DNA from: Candidatus Manganitrophus sp.
GTDB taxonomy: Bacteria > Nitrospirota > Nitrospiria > SBBL01 > Manganitrophaceae
Assembly: GCA_028865235.1 (NCBI GenBank)
Contig: CP114562.1
Location: forward strand, 1-64,000
Direction: 5' to 3'
DNA length: 64,000 bases
The notes beneath the pieces are model-generated. The model was given only the letters and a program-made list of their open reading frames with translations, was not told the DNA's origin and ran no database searches. Shown here piece after piece: positions 28,670-38,825 of the stretch. The position numbers were made by a program, and so were the translations under genes. Within the stretch, counting starts at the first letter, position 1. Every line of letters begins with the position of its first letter.

Positions 28670-29609
28670 CGGTCCACCTCATCCATGAAAAGAGAAGGAA
28701 CAGAATCAACGTCGTTATCGCCATCACCCCGATCGCTTTGACGATATCCTCCGGAGCGATCGGGCGGCGATCGAAACCGATCCAAGGAGAGGGGTAATGC
28801 CTTTCTCGGTACCAGTGCGGCCCCCCCAGCCGGACCCCGAGCAGCCCGGCCATCGCCGCCTCCGGAAGACCGGAGTTGGGGCTGTCATGTTTTCTCCCGT
28901 CCCGGAGAAGCGCGCGGTAGCCTCCGGGAATCGACCCTCCGAGAAAAATTCCGGCCAGCGGCATCATCCAGGCGGTGAGGCGCGCCGGCAGCAGGTTAAG
29001 AAGATCGTCGAACCGGGCCGAGGCCCATCCGATCTCGGTATAAGGGGCATGGCGGTAGCCGACCATCGAGTCGAGGGTATTGGCCGCCCGGTAGGCGATC
29101 GCCGCCGGCCCTCCGCCGAGAAAGGCGAAGAAGAGCGGCGCAGTCACCCCATCGACCGTGTTCTCGGCCACACTTTCCACCGTCGCGCGGATCACCCCCT
29201 TTTCATCAAGCTGCGCCACATCCCGCCCCACCATCATCGACACCTTTGTCTTCGCCCCCTCCAGATTTCCCCCCCTCAATTCCCGCCGCACCCGGAGCGC
29301 ATGCACGGCGAGATCCCGCGGCGCCAGAGAAAAATAGATCAAGAGCGCCTGCACGACGACCCCCAGCGCCGGATCGATCTGCTCCGATGCGGAAGACAAT
29401 CCCCGGCCGAGCGCATACACCCCAAGGACCATCGACGCGGCAAGAAAGACCCCGGCGAGCCTTTCATGACCCGGGAAGCGCCTTCTCAGAGTCTGCTCCC
29501 CCGCCTCGATCAGCCTCCCCATCCCCCGGACCGGATGCGGCATCCAACGCGGATCGCCCAGCAGGAGATCGAGAAGCAGCGCCAACGCGACTGCGCCGAT
29601 GACCTCCAC
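28659..29609 (-). CDS. cbiB: adenosylcobinamide-phosphate synthase
   Basis: Intact 316-residue integral membrane protein that joins aminopropanol phosphate to adenosylcobyric acid. Starts GTG at 29609. Conserved features: ALLLDLLLGDPRWMPHPVRG near the N terminus, MVGRDVAQLDEKGVIRATVE, SVAENTVDGVTAPLFFAFLG, NTLDSMVGYRHAPYTEIGWA and DDLLNLLPARLTAWMMPL. Several hydrophobic helices span the protein. It starts 3 bases after the proposed cbiP stop and overlaps bluB by 11 bp. Confidence 0.93.
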   Translation of the reverse strand: MEVIGAVALALLLDLLLGDPRWMPHPVRGMGRLIEAGEQTLRRRFPGHERLAGVFLAASMVLGVYALGRGLSSASEQIDPALGVVVQALLIYFSLAPRDLAVHALRVRRELRGGNLEGAKTKVSMMVGRDVAQLDEKGVIRATVESVAENTVDGVTAPLFFAFLGGGPAAIAYRAANTLDSMVGYRHAPYTEIGWASARFDDLLNLLPARLTAWMMPLAGIFLGGSIPGGYRALLRDGRKHDSPNSGLPEAAMAGLLGVRLGGPHWYRERHYPSPWIGFDRRPIAPEDIVKAIGVMAITTLILFLLFSWMRWTVAG

Positions 29610-29611
29610 CG

Positions 29612-31170
29612 TCAGAGACCCGCCATTCGATGGTTTCCGGTGCCAGATAAACAGCCGGCATATCGAGCTCCTTCCGGACGACCTCCGCGAGCCGCTGAAT
29701 CATCGCTTCGATGTCGTAGGTCGCCTGAATCTCCTTCAGCGGCGGCAGTCCCTTCTTCTCCCTTACCCGGTCGATGAACCATCGGCGGAAGGGATCGTCG
29801 TCGAAGAGGCCGTGAAGATAGGTCCCCCAGACATGGCCCGTTTCATTCATCCAACCGAGCTGCATCGGCCCCCGAGGGGTGCTTCTTCCGATGCCGCCGG
29901 AGATCTGCACGAACGCGGGATGGCAGTCGGCCGCCTCCGTCCGGCCATGATGGATCTCGAAGCCGCGCACGTCCAAACCGCTGACGAGGTGACGGGCCGC
30001 CACCGGCCGCAGGACCTTCTCCCGCTCCAGGACGGTTCTGATCGGAAGAAGGCCGAGTCCGGGGACCGACGATCGGTCCCCCTCGATCCGATGCGGGTCT
30101 TCGATCCGCTCTCCCAACATCTGAAGTCCCCCGCAGAGGCCGACCACCTCTCCCCCTCCGGAGACAAACTCCCGGAGCGCCCGATCGAAGTGATGTTGCC
30201 GCAGGAGATGCAGGTCCTCGGCGACATTCTTCGATCCGGGAAGAATCACGACATCAGGGAGCCGTCCCTCCTTCTCCAGCGGATCTCCCGGCCGGAGGAT
30301 CATCATCTCGACATCGGGTTCCACACAAAGGGGATCGAGGTCGGTGAAGTTGCTCACCTTCGGAAGATCGATCACGGCGATCCGGCATAAAATCTCCGCC
30401 GCCCCCTTTTTTTTGAATCGGGGCATCCGGCCGCTCTTGAAGTCAACCGAATCTTCTTCCGGAAGGAGAAGCTTCTCAAGATAGGGAACCACCCCCATGA
30501 CCGGCCTGCCGGTGATCTCTCGAATCTGATCTAAGCCGGGGGCCAGGATCGCGCGATCTCCGCGAAACTTGTTGAGGACAAATCCCTTGATCCGCGCCGC
30601 CTGATGGGGAGGCAGAAGCGCCACCGTTCCGGCCAGGGAGGCGAAGACCCCGCCGGCATCGATGTCGCCGACCAAGAGGACGGAGGCGTCGGCCATCTCC
30701 GCCGCGGCCATGTTGACGATGTCGTGCGCCATCAGGTTGATCTCCGCCGGACTTCCCGCCCCTTCCAGGACGATGAGATCGAACCCCTCCGCGAGCGAGC
30801 GGTACGCCTCCTGAACCGTCGGCCGGAGCGTCGGCTTTAATTCGTTATATTCGCCCCAGGTCATCAGCGGCATCGCCTTTCCCATCACCACCAACTGCGA
30901 TTGGCGTTCGGTCGTCGGCTTGATCAAGATCGGGTTCATCCGGACATCCGGATCGAGCCGGCAGGCCGCCGCCTGCAGCGCCTGGGCGCGGCTCATCTCC
31001 AGGCCGTCGCGCGTCGCATAGGCGTTGAGCGCCATGTTCTGCGCCTTAAACGGCGCCACCCGGAAACCATCCTCCAGAAAAATCCGGCAGAGCGCCGTCG
31101 TCAGAATACTCTTTCCGACATTCGATCCGGTCCCCTGAACCATGAGCGCGCGGGGGTGTCTTTTGGTCAT
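29612..31170 (-). CDS. cbiP: cobyric acid synthase
   Basis: Glutamine-dependent amidation of side chains b, d, e and g. The synthetase domain has RALMVQGTGSNVGKSILTTA (P-loop), VAPFKAQNMALNAYATRDGL and EMSRAQALQAAACRLDPDVR. The glutaminase domain has VVGLCGGLQMLGERIEDPH with the nucleophile Cys, and HGLFDDDPFRRWFIDRVR with the catalytic His. The open frame runs on 49 codons into cbiB with low-complexity sequence. Adding one G near 29616 gives WRGL-stop at 29612, just before the cbiB GTG, and a normal length of about 519 residues. I take that as the true end. It overlaps pduX by 4 bp. Confidence 0.92.
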
Positions 31171-32042
31171 TCGATCTCTCCTCCCGCCCGCCCCACCTCA
31201 ATCCCTCCGCCCCGAAGCCGTAACGGATGAATCGGAAACGGACGGCGAAGCAGGTCCCGGATTCGCCGCCGGACCGCTCCGAGCCGATAGGTTCCCCGTC
31301 GGAAGAGCATTCCGATCATCGATCCGCTGTGGGCGATGTTGACGCCGACCCCGCCAAGATCGAGGGTCATTTTGAGAATTCGCTCCAGATCGGGCTTTCG
31401 CAGCAGGTTCTGATGGGTCAACGCACTTAACGTCGCCCCCTCTCCGATCTTCCGGACGCATCCCTCCCGCAGTCCCTCCTCGATCAGGCCAAATGCCGTA
31501 AGGACCGACCGCGTCTGCTCCCGCGCGATCCTCCGATGATCCCGCTGGTTGAAAGAAACGGTATCGACTATTCCCTCAAATTCAATGGCGAGAATATCGA
31601 CCGGAGGCGGCTCCCCGAGCGCCCGTCGAACCGTTCCCCGGTAATGATCAAACAAGGTGATCCCCTCAAAGATCACCCCATCGGTCGGCTCCACGGCGAG
31701 CGCCAGGCGCGCTGTCTGATCGAGATCGATAAACGACCCCGTCGTCAACTGGTATGCCGCGAGGGCCACCGCGATATCGGCCGTGCTGCTGGCCATTCCC
31801 TTGCCGACCGGCAAATCGGAGTGGAGAGAAAAAGTGTCTTTGAATGTCCCCTTCCCAAAGGAGGCTTGCGCAAGATGGAGCGCCTTCCGGACCTTCAGAC
31901 CGAGTCGCCTCCGCTCCGATTCTTTTTCTAGAGCGGCCCAGCTGTAACGGTTCACCGGACAGGAGACATGAAGGCGGACCCCGTCGATCGATCCTTGGGC
32001 CAACTCTCCGCAGCTTCCCGGAATGCGAACGAAAAGACTCAC
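31167..32042 (-). CDS. pduX: GHMP-family L-threonine kinase (PduX-like)
   Basis: Intact 291-residue kinase proposed to phosphorylate L-threonine, the substrate of CobD, on the way to aminopropanol phosphate. The GTG at 32042 overlaps the cobD stop (GTGA) and follows AGGAGAGG. The N-terminal VRIPGSCGELAQGSIDG is the PduX signature; the GHMP ATP-binding loop is LPVGKGMASSTADIAVALAA; the C-terminal GHMP motif is GGVGVNIAHSGSMIGMLF. Placement between cobD and cbiP supports the assignment. Confidence 0.9.
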   Translation of the reverse strand: MSLFVRIPGSCGELAQGSIDGVRLHVSCPVNRYSWAALEKESERRRLGLKVRKALHLAQASFGKGTFKDTFSLHSDLPVGKGMASSTADIAVALAAYQLTTGSFIDLDQTARLALAVEPTDGVIFEGITLFDHYRGTVRRALGEPPPVDILAIEFEGIVDTVSFNQRDHRRIAREQTRSVLTAFGLIEEGLREGCVRKIGEGATLSALTHQNLLRKPDLERILKMTLDLGGVGVNIAHSGSMIGMLFRRGTYRLGAVRRRIRDLLRRPFPIHPLRLRGGGIEVGRAGGEIE

Positions 32043-33103
32043 GTCATCCTCTCCTTTAGAAGCGCGATCAGTTTCCGGTTCTCGAATTCTTTCTTCACGG
32101 CCACCCTGAAATACCACCGGCCGAGTCCGCGGAAGTTGCCGCAGCTCCGAATCAACACTTTTTCCCGGACCAACGACCGCTTCAGCGGCTCGACACTTCG
32201 GCGGTCGGTCCGCCGGACCAGAAGGAAATTTGTTTCCGAAGGGATCAGCTCCAGGCCCTTGATCCGGCTTAACCCCTCAAAGAGCGATTTCTTCGCCCTC
32301 CGAAGAACCGTCCGGCTCTGTTCGACAAAGGCCTTCTCGCCGAGCAACGACTCTCCCACGCGTAAGGCGCTCCCGTTCACGCTCCACGGCTCCTGAAAGC
32401 GGCGGAGTTTCTCAATAATCTTTTCAGAACCAACGGCAAATCCAAGTCTTAAGCCGGGGATGCTGAAGATTTTGGTAAAGGAACGAAGGACAATGACATT
32501 TTTCGGAAGCGGCCGCTTTAGAAGTGAAGTCTTCTCTTCATCGACGAAGTCGGCGTAGGCCTCATCGATGACAAAGAGCGCCGAAGGATGCCGCTTGACC
32601 AGCCATGTCACTGCATCCGCGGAGAGACCGCTTCCAGTGGGATTGTTCGGGTTGCATAAGAAAACGAGGTCGATTTTGGATTGAACATGCGAGAGCGCTG
32701 AATTGAAATGATCGACCGTCGGGGATGGGGGCAGATGCGCAAATTGCATCCGGCAGCGTGCGGCTTGCGCCGCCGCTTCGTAATCCTGATAGGTCGGAGA
32801 GAAAATAAAGATAACGCGAGGCGAGAGTGCTCTTGGAATTAAAAAAATGAGCTCGGTCGAGCCGTTCCCGATCAAGATCCGATCTGTCGGCACCGAGAGA
32901 AGCGCACCGATCCGACGGCGCAGCCTTCTGCACTCCGGATCAGGATAGGTGGTGATCTGACGAAACGATTCTCGAAAAGCGCTCCAGACCTTCTTCGGAG
33001 GCCCGAAGGGATTGATGCTGGCGCTGAAATCGAGAATTTCCTCGGGCGGCCATCCGTACAAATCGCAGACCGCGGCGAGGTTGCCGCCATGACCGGTGTC
33101 CAT
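32039..33103 (-). CDS. cobD: L-threonine-O-3-phosphate decarboxylase (CobD/CobC), HisC-like PLP enzyme
   Basis: Intact 354-residue aminotransferase-fold enzyme, first gene of the cob operon. MDTGHGGNLAAVCDLYGWPP and ILDFSASINPFGPPKKVW are characteristic of this family rather than of HisC. The PLP region has IFIFSPTYQDYEAA, LVFLCNPNNPTGSGL, FVIDEAYADFVDE and the Schiff-base Lys in RSFTKIFSIPGLRLGFAVG. It decarboxylates threonine phosphate to aminopropanol phosphate used by CbiB. The leader of about 400 bases upstream contains promoter, riboswitch and terminator. Confidence 0.92.
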   Translation of the reverse strand: MDTGHGGNLAAVCDLYGWPPEEILDFSASINPFGPPKKVWSAFRESFRQITTYPDPECRRLRRRIGALLSVPTDRILIGNGSTELIFLIPRALSPRVIFIFSPTYQDYEAAAQAARCRMQFAHLPPSPTVDHFNSALSHVQSKIDLVFLCNPNNPTGSGLSADAVTWLVKRHPSALFVIDEAYADFVDEEKTSLLKRPLPKNVIVLRSFTKIFSIPGLRLGFAVGSEKIIEKLRRFQEPWSVNGSALRVGESLLGEKAFVEQSRTVLRRAKKSLFEGLSRIKGLELIPSETNFLLVRRTDRRSVEPLKRSLVREKVLIRSCGNFRGLGRWYFRVAVKKEFENRKLIALLKERMT

Positions 33104-33223
33104 GCGTCTTCTGCTCCACGAAAGCGCAATGATGTCCGGAAGAGCGCGGAATTAAATTCCGCCTCCTCCAATGGACCCGTACCTGTCTGATCGATTGGCG
33201 TTGAGGATAAAGAGGGATGTCTT

Positions 33224-33269
33224 AAAAAAGAAAATCCCCAGCCTTTCGGAATGGTAAAAGGCAGGGGAT
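33224..33269 (-). terminator. intrinsic terminator, expression platform of the cob riboswitch
   Basis: On the minus strand CCCCTGCCTTT pairs with AAAGGCTGGGG around a loop of about 13 bases, followed directly by TTTTCTTTTTT. Lying between the riboswitch aptamer and cobD, it should stop transcription when cobalamin is bound. Confidence 0.88.
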
Positions 33270-33317
33270 GGAATGACCCACTCCCCCGTCTTGACCATCG
33301 AAGACAGGCAGTGCTTT

Positions 33318-33505
33318 CCATTCAGGCAGGTCTTCTGGCTCTGGGATCGATCTTACTCCCCACCCCTTCCCATCCCGGACATTTTATACGGAGAGTGGTT
33401 TTGGTCGGTTTCGCGTCCCATGACAGCGGCGGGTCCGCTCCCGATTTTCACGGGATTCCCTTTTCAATCCCGACATGACGTCGGAATCACCTGAACGGTT
33501 TTATT
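33318..33505 (-). promoter_or_regulatory. cobalamin riboswitch of the cob operon
   Basis: The minus strand carries the full class I consensus: AAGGGAATCCCGTGAAAATC, then GGAGCGGACCCGCCGCTGTC, a variable arm, and GAGCCAGAAGACCTGCC (B12 box). The terminator 50 bases downstream gives a transcription-attenuation design. It should control all sixteen genes from cobD to the ferredoxin. Confidence 0.95.
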
Positions 33506-33519
33506 TCAACAACGGTCAG

Positions 33520-33549
33520 TTTATACCAGACCTGTTTTAGAGAAAGCAA
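33520..33549 (-). promoter_or_regulatory. sigma-70-type promoter of the cob operon
   Basis: TTGCTT at 33544-33549 and TATAAA at 33520-33525, separated by 18 bases, place the start of transcription about 10 bases before the riboswitch. Both boxes match the consensus at four or five of six positions. Confidence 0.6.
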
Positions 33550-33845
33550 GAAAAAAATTCTCTTCTTCCAACAAGCGCCTCATTAATTCTTTTTAAACGG
33601 TAAAGGTAGGACGGACTCGAGCCACAATTCAGTTTAAAAAAAGCTCTGCTTTAAAACGGTCTTGCCAGTAAGGCATACAACGTTGGATCGGTGCAGCGGA
33701 TGGTTAATTCAGCTACCCATTGAGAATACAATACAAAAAGTTCTAAGATTGTCCGCGAAGGCCAGCTACCTCTTATCAACTACCTAAAATTTTATTTTTC
33801 GGACTGCCAATCATCTGCGAATTCTCAAAGTTCTCAATAAAAAAT
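33550..33845. other. intergenic region between cob promoter and polysaccharide operon end
   Basis: About 300 AT-rich bases without a credible reading frame. No strong intrinsic terminator for the polysaccharide operon was found here. Confidence 0.4.
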
Positions 33846-35182
33846 CTAGAACGAAACGCGGATTGTCACCTCTCCGGAATAAGCATTGCCTGCGCCGGGA
33901 AACGCTCTACCCGGCACGAAAGCAGCGGTCGAGATCTCCAGCAGCGTCTGCGGCATCATCTTGAACCCGACGATCAGATCGACTTCTTGACCGAGACCTT
34001 TCGACCTCCCGGACGGCTCCTCCCGGATGCCCGAATCCCTTAACTCCACGCCGGAGTAAACGAGCGAATAAGAATGATAAACAAGATCGAATGAAAACTT
34101 TTCAAAAGGAATGATTCCGAATCCGAGGGTGCGTATCCTCATGTTGCTCAGCTCCGGATCGAATAATTCTCCATAGTACTTGAACTTCCGGACGCCGTTG
34201 AATTTTGCTTCGTTGTCCTGAAGCCCCGTCTGCCGGAAATTCCGATCAACGCCATCTTCCGTATCGGAGTCGCCGGCGCCGAACGCGTAGCCGATTGTAA
34301 AAGAAGGCTCAAGGGGAAAATCAAACCGCGAGGTCCAAGCGAAATCAAATGCATACCCGCTGAGCCTCGTCGAACCTTCGCGTCCAGACAGGGAGGCAAT
34401 CTCCAGCCAGTATTTTTGATCCTTGATCGCCTTTCCCCGCCACAACAGGCCGACAAAATTCGGGTTCTTCTCTCCCTCGGTCGGATCCCGTTGGGCGATG
34501 CCATAAATCGAAATCTTCTCCTTCCGGCCGAACTGATACGTCCCATATAAAACATAGTATCGGATCTTCTCTTCCGGCTCCTTGGGATCGAGGAGGTTTG
34601 TGCCCACGGAGATCTCCAGATCAAAAGGATCTTTGGTATAAAAGAGGCGGACAGCGTCGAGCTCTTCGTCGTAGAGCCATTCGCGCGCATCGTTAAACCG
34701 CTGGCGCCCCACCTGAAGGTCCAGAGAAGGAAGAGAAAGCGCTCCCAGAAAAGATACAGACGATCGAACTCGCCCTTTGTTTCTCTTTCCGTTCTCCCCT
34801 CGCCGTCTCGAAAGAGACGTTCATCGGAAAAATCCAGATCGACAAAAAAGAGAATGTCTCTGGTCAGAATGAGCTGCGCCGCCAGATCCAACGAAGCTTC
34901 CGTGTCGGTCCGGTCGTCTTCTCTCGCATCATTGAGATCCCGATTGACCCGCCTCTGAAAATTCATTCCAAGCTTTGCCCCCATCGAGAGCCTCGGCGTG
35001 ATCTCAAAACTCAGGGCGGGAGAGGCGTCCGGATCGATCACGGGAGGAACCTCGTTTTTCCCATTGGGAGCCGCCCTCCTCTCCTGTAAAACCTCCTGGC
35101 CGTTCTCCGAAGCGAACGAAGGTGAACGATGGACTAAAAGAACGATCAAAACCAACAGAATGCGGATCAAGATGAGAAACAC
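33846..35182 (-). CDS. alginate-export-like outer membrane beta-barrel (AlgE family), frameshifted
   Basis: Probable outer-membrane exit channel for the polysaccharide. Signal peptide MFLILIRILLVLIVLLVHRS, then a short periplasmic segment and a long barrel: ALSFEITPRLSMGAKLGMNF, RDILFFVDLDFSDERLFRDG, LDLQVGRQRFNDAREWLYDE and ELDAVRLFYTKDPFDLEISV. The GRQRFNDAREWLYDEELD region is characteristic of alginate-export/AlgE barrels, and the protein ends in an aromatic residue (VTIRVSF). One break lies near 34720. The restored length is about 445 residues. It is the last gene of the operon, 29 bp after the ABC exporter. Confidence 0.82.
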
Positions 35183-35211
35183 TCCTCTCTATATAGATCG
35201 GTGGATCTATT

Positions 35212-37005
35212 CTAACGGGCCTGAAATTCGAAAAGGTGATGATAATGCCCCTTCCGTTCCAAGAGCGCATCGTGGGTCTCCCCGTTCAACCACTTCACCG
35301 TTTTTTAACACGAAGATCTGGTCGAAATGTTTGATTGCTGAAAAATGGTGGACAATCACCAGGACCGTCCTCCCCCTTTTGGAAATCGCTGAGGGCGTCT
35401 TGGATCAGATTCGCCGATTCGGCATCGACCGCGGAGGTCGGCTCATCCAGAACCAAAATCGACGGCTGCTTGATGAGGGCGCGGGCGAGAGAGATCCGCT
35501 GGCGCTGTCCCCCTGAAAGGGTGCTCCCCCGCTCCCCCAGGACCGTGTCGTATCCCTCGGGAAGAAGAGTGATGAACTCGTGGGCATGGGCCCGCCGCGC
35601 CGCGGCTTCGATCTCCTCTTGCGTCGCCTCCGGCTTGCCGTAAGAAATGTTCTCTTTCACCGTCGCGCCGAAGAGAATCGAATCCTGAAGAACAATCCCG
35701 ATCTCGCGGCGAAGCGATTCCCGGCTGTACTGTTTGATGTCGACTCCGTCGACCCAAATAACGCCTCCCTGGGGATCATAGAGACGAAGAAGGAGGTTGA
35801 CGATGGTCGACTTACCGGCTCCGGAAGCGCCGACCAGCGCGACCTTCTGACCCGGAAGGATGGAAAAAGAAACCTTCTTCAAAACATCTATCCCCCCCGT
35901 AATCGAATGAGACCTTTTTAAAGACAATCTCTCCCTTCAGACCGGATGCTTCGACGGCATCCGGAGGGTCCTGAATCTCCGGCTCTATTTCCAATATTTC
36001 AGAAATTCGCTCCGCGCTGACCTTCGCTCTGACAAATTTGGTTGAAAGTCGGGCGAGATTCCGGATCGGTTTGTACATGTTGTTCAAATAAGCGATGAAG
36101 ACCAACACCTCGCCGGGAGACATCCGGCCTTGGAGGGCCTGGATGGAGCCGAAGAGGACCACAGCCCAGAGGCCGGCGGCGCTGATGATCTCGACGGTCC
36201 GGATGGTGGCCGCCTCCATCCGGGCGGTCCGGATGCTCTCTTCGAACGTTTCGGCGCTCTCCGTCTCGAACCGCTCCTTCTCATATTTCTCCCTGCCGAA
36301 GGCCTGGACCAGAGAGACCGATGTCAAGATCTCATTGAGCCGGGAGGCGACTTTTCCCTCCTTTCGCCGTTGCGTCTGGGCCGACGCTTTGATCTTTCCG
36401 TAAAGATAAAAGAGGGCGTACGATAAAATCGGAAGGGTCGCCAGGACGATCAGCGTTAATTTCCAGCTCATGGCAAGCATGATGGCGAACATTCCGATAA
36501 TGCTGAGAAGATGGGCGGTAAAGGTCAGCACCGATTCGGCAAAAATATCCTTTAGGATGTTGGTGTCGCTCGTCACCTTCGTTAAAAGCTCGCCCGACCG
36601 GGTCCGATTGTGAAAGGAGAGGGAGAGCCGCTGGAGATGGCCAAAGAGCTCCCTCCGGAGTATATCGACTACCTGGTAACCGACGCGTGACGTCATATAA
36701 ATCTGGAGATACGAAAAGAGACCTTTACAGATCGCAATCAGAAAAATCGAAAGAGAGAAGATGACCAGAGAGAAAATCTCTCCGCGCTGGAAGATTCCTT
36801 TTAAAAAGAAAAGAGACGAAGGAAGCGGTTCGCCCAACAGAATGTAGTCGAAGATGATTTTTAAAGGCCAGGGAGCGAGGAGCTCGGTCAGCGTATAACA
36901 GATCATGCAAACAGAGGCGACGAGAAGGTTCCCCTTGACCTTGCTCAGTTGATTCAGCACGATCCGGTTAAACTTGGATGATCTTTTTTTTCTCATCTTA
37001 AACAT
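35212..37005 (-). CDS. ABC exporter with fused membrane and nucleotide-binding domains (MsbA-like), frameshifted
   Basis: Inner-membrane half-transporter, likely exporting a lipid-linked sugar or the polysaccharide itself. The N-terminal membrane domain (about residues 15-300) has helices such as LVASVCMICYTLTELLAPW and LVIFSLSIFLIAICKGLF, and the coupling region RSGELLTKVTSDTNILKDIF. The ATPase domain has Walker A VGASGAGKSTIVNLLLRL, Q loop, signature TLSGGQRQRISLARAL, Walker B SILVLDEPTSAVDAES and H-loop VIVHHFSAI. The end LLERKGHYHHLFEFQAR is read in a third frame. Breaks are near 35870, 35375 and 35280. It overlaps the upstream glycosyltransferase by 8 bp; ATG 36996 is an alternative start. 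Confidence 0.87.
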
Positions 37006-38072
37006 AGACCGTTTCTAAAAACCGGCAAAAGCGTTCCGTACAGGCGCCGAGATCGAAATCACGCTCAACACGTCGGCGCGCCGCCTGCCCGAATCTCACA
37101 CAGAGCCCGGGGGTGCGAACCAGCGTTTCAAGCGTGTTTGCCAGCGCCGAGGCGTCGCCCGGAGGGACGAGCATTCCGGTCTCTCCATGCACGACGGCGC
37201 TCCCGATCGCTCCGATATTGCCGCCGATGATCGGTCGTCCGCTCGCCATTCCTTCGAGAACGACATTGGGGAGACCATCTCGATCACCGGAACTGCTTTG
37301 GATCGACGGGACGACAAGGATATCTGCCTTTGCGTATTCACCCGGAAGCTCGGCATGCGTCATCCCGCCGCAGATTTCAACCCGGTCTGAAAGACCGGCC
37401 TCAAAAATGGCCGCCGCCAGCCGCGCTCGTTCAGGTCCCTCTCCGATGATACGAAGGTGAAAAGGAAACGAAAGCCGCCGGACCGCTTCGATCAGAACAT
37501 GGAAACCTTTTTCTCAACCAGCCGGCCGACCACCAGCAAGCGGACCGGCTCACAAAGGGTCAACGGGGTCGGGTGAAAACGGTCGATATCGACGCCGTGT
37601 GAGATCAGTTTTACTTTCGCACCACTCCGGGAGATCTCCGCAGCGGCATCCCGATTACAGGCGATCACGCAGGCGGCTTTGCCCGCACGCCAATCCATTA
37701 CTTCGGCGGGAACCTTGCGAAGATCGAGCGCATGAACACTGAAGCCGTATGGAACCCCGAGCCGCCCGGCAACATGGGAGGCGACCTCGGCGGGCGTGTG
37801 CGCAAAGTAGCCATGGACGCCGGCGGTGTCCAGAGGATCGAGCGCGTCGATCATCGCCTCGGCCTGCTGAATCGGACTTCCCGGCGGAAGAAACCGGACT
37901 TTGTCGAGAATTCTGTGGCAATCCGGGTGAAGAGCAGATCCGTCTCCCCTTTCGTCGCAAAAATCGCGCCGAGTAAACCACGCTCGTCCAAAGCAAGCAG
38001 TTCGTTCAGCATGAATGTCTCCGAACGGCGCGGAAAACCGCTCACCACCATCACGATCCGGTTCCGGCTCAT
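36998..38072 (-). CDS. glycosyltransferase family 4, frameshifted
   Basis: GT-B fold retaining glycosyltransferase. N terminus RIVMVVSGFPRRSETFMLNE is the usual family start; the middle reads VHGYFAHTPAEVASHVAGRL and PYGFSVHALDLRKVPAEVM; the donor-binding half has VRLLVVGRLVEKKG, DILVVPSIQSSSGDRDGLPN and VVLEGMASGRPIIGGNIGAI. Breaks occur near 37870 and 37500. Length about 358 residues. It starts inside the deacetylase stop (ATGA) and overlaps the ABC exporter. The sugar donor cannot be read from sequence. Confidence 0.85.
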
Positions 38073-38808
38073 CGAACCCTCGCCTCCTCCGGCTCCGGAT
38101 CAGTCGCTTCAGCCAGGCTTTGGAAGGTATGGAATCGGATATTCGGATACTGACAAAGGGTGCCCAGCAGCGCGTCAAGAAAGGCAAACGCCTCATCACT
38201 CATCACCTGATGGTGGAGGAGGATGCCGATCGGCCCGGTCTCTCTCATCTGAAACGTCAGGCTTTCCACAATCTCCTCCGGCGATTTCAGCGAAGGCTTT
38301 CCCTTCCAGCGATAGAGGTCGAGCGTCGTCGAGATCTCCTTGAAGCCGAATCCGGTGACAAGCCGATCCCCCTTATCTTTGGAAAAGACCCGAAACCCCA
38401 ACCGGTCAAGGACTTTAAAGGTCTCCTCGGTACAACGGTTCCAGGGCGGGGTAAAAACGGGGTAGAATTTATCTCCGAAAATCTTTTCTAGAAGTGTTTT
38501 TCCTCCGGAGATGTCTTCCCACTGCTGATCGAAATTGCGGCTGATCCCGAATTCACATTTCCTCCCCTCCTTCTCATGGTTCAGGTGCAGCCAGCCGTGT
38601 TGATTGAGTTCAAAGAGCGTCGGGTGAAGATGCTTGTGGTGATCGAGCAGCTTGATCCCCGCATCGGTGAGCGCCCCCGGAATGATCTCCAGATTCAGGG
38701 GAACGTGACGCGCAAGGGTGATATCGAATAGGTATTGAAGCGTTTCCTCATCATTGTCGATGTCGTCGTCCCTCAAGAAAAGGTCGATTCCCCTTTTTCT
38801 TCCCCCAT
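38069..38808 (-). CDS. polysaccharide deacetylase-like protein
   Basis: NodB-fold carbohydrate esterase candidate of about 246 residues. The start at ATG 38808 adds STFFLRDDDIDNDEETLQYL, and the triple-Asp RDDDID matches the subgroup that begins with a WRDDD-type metal/catalytic motif. Other landmarks: HGWLHLNHEKEGRKCEFGIS, YPVFTPPWNRCTEETFKVLD and GPIGILLHHQVMSDEAF, the last two resembling the PPW and H-x-H deacetylase motifs. It would remove N- or O-acetyl groups from the nascent polymer. It follows a glycosyltransferase by 17 bp and overlaps the next one by 4 bp. Confidence 0.75.
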
Positions 38809-38825
38809 TTTTTCCAGAAGTGGTT

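Noticed and set aside
29464..29611. C-terminal 49-codon extension of cobyric acid synthase
   Set aside because: Low-complexity, overlaps cbiB, and removed by adding one G that places a stop just before the cbiB start.
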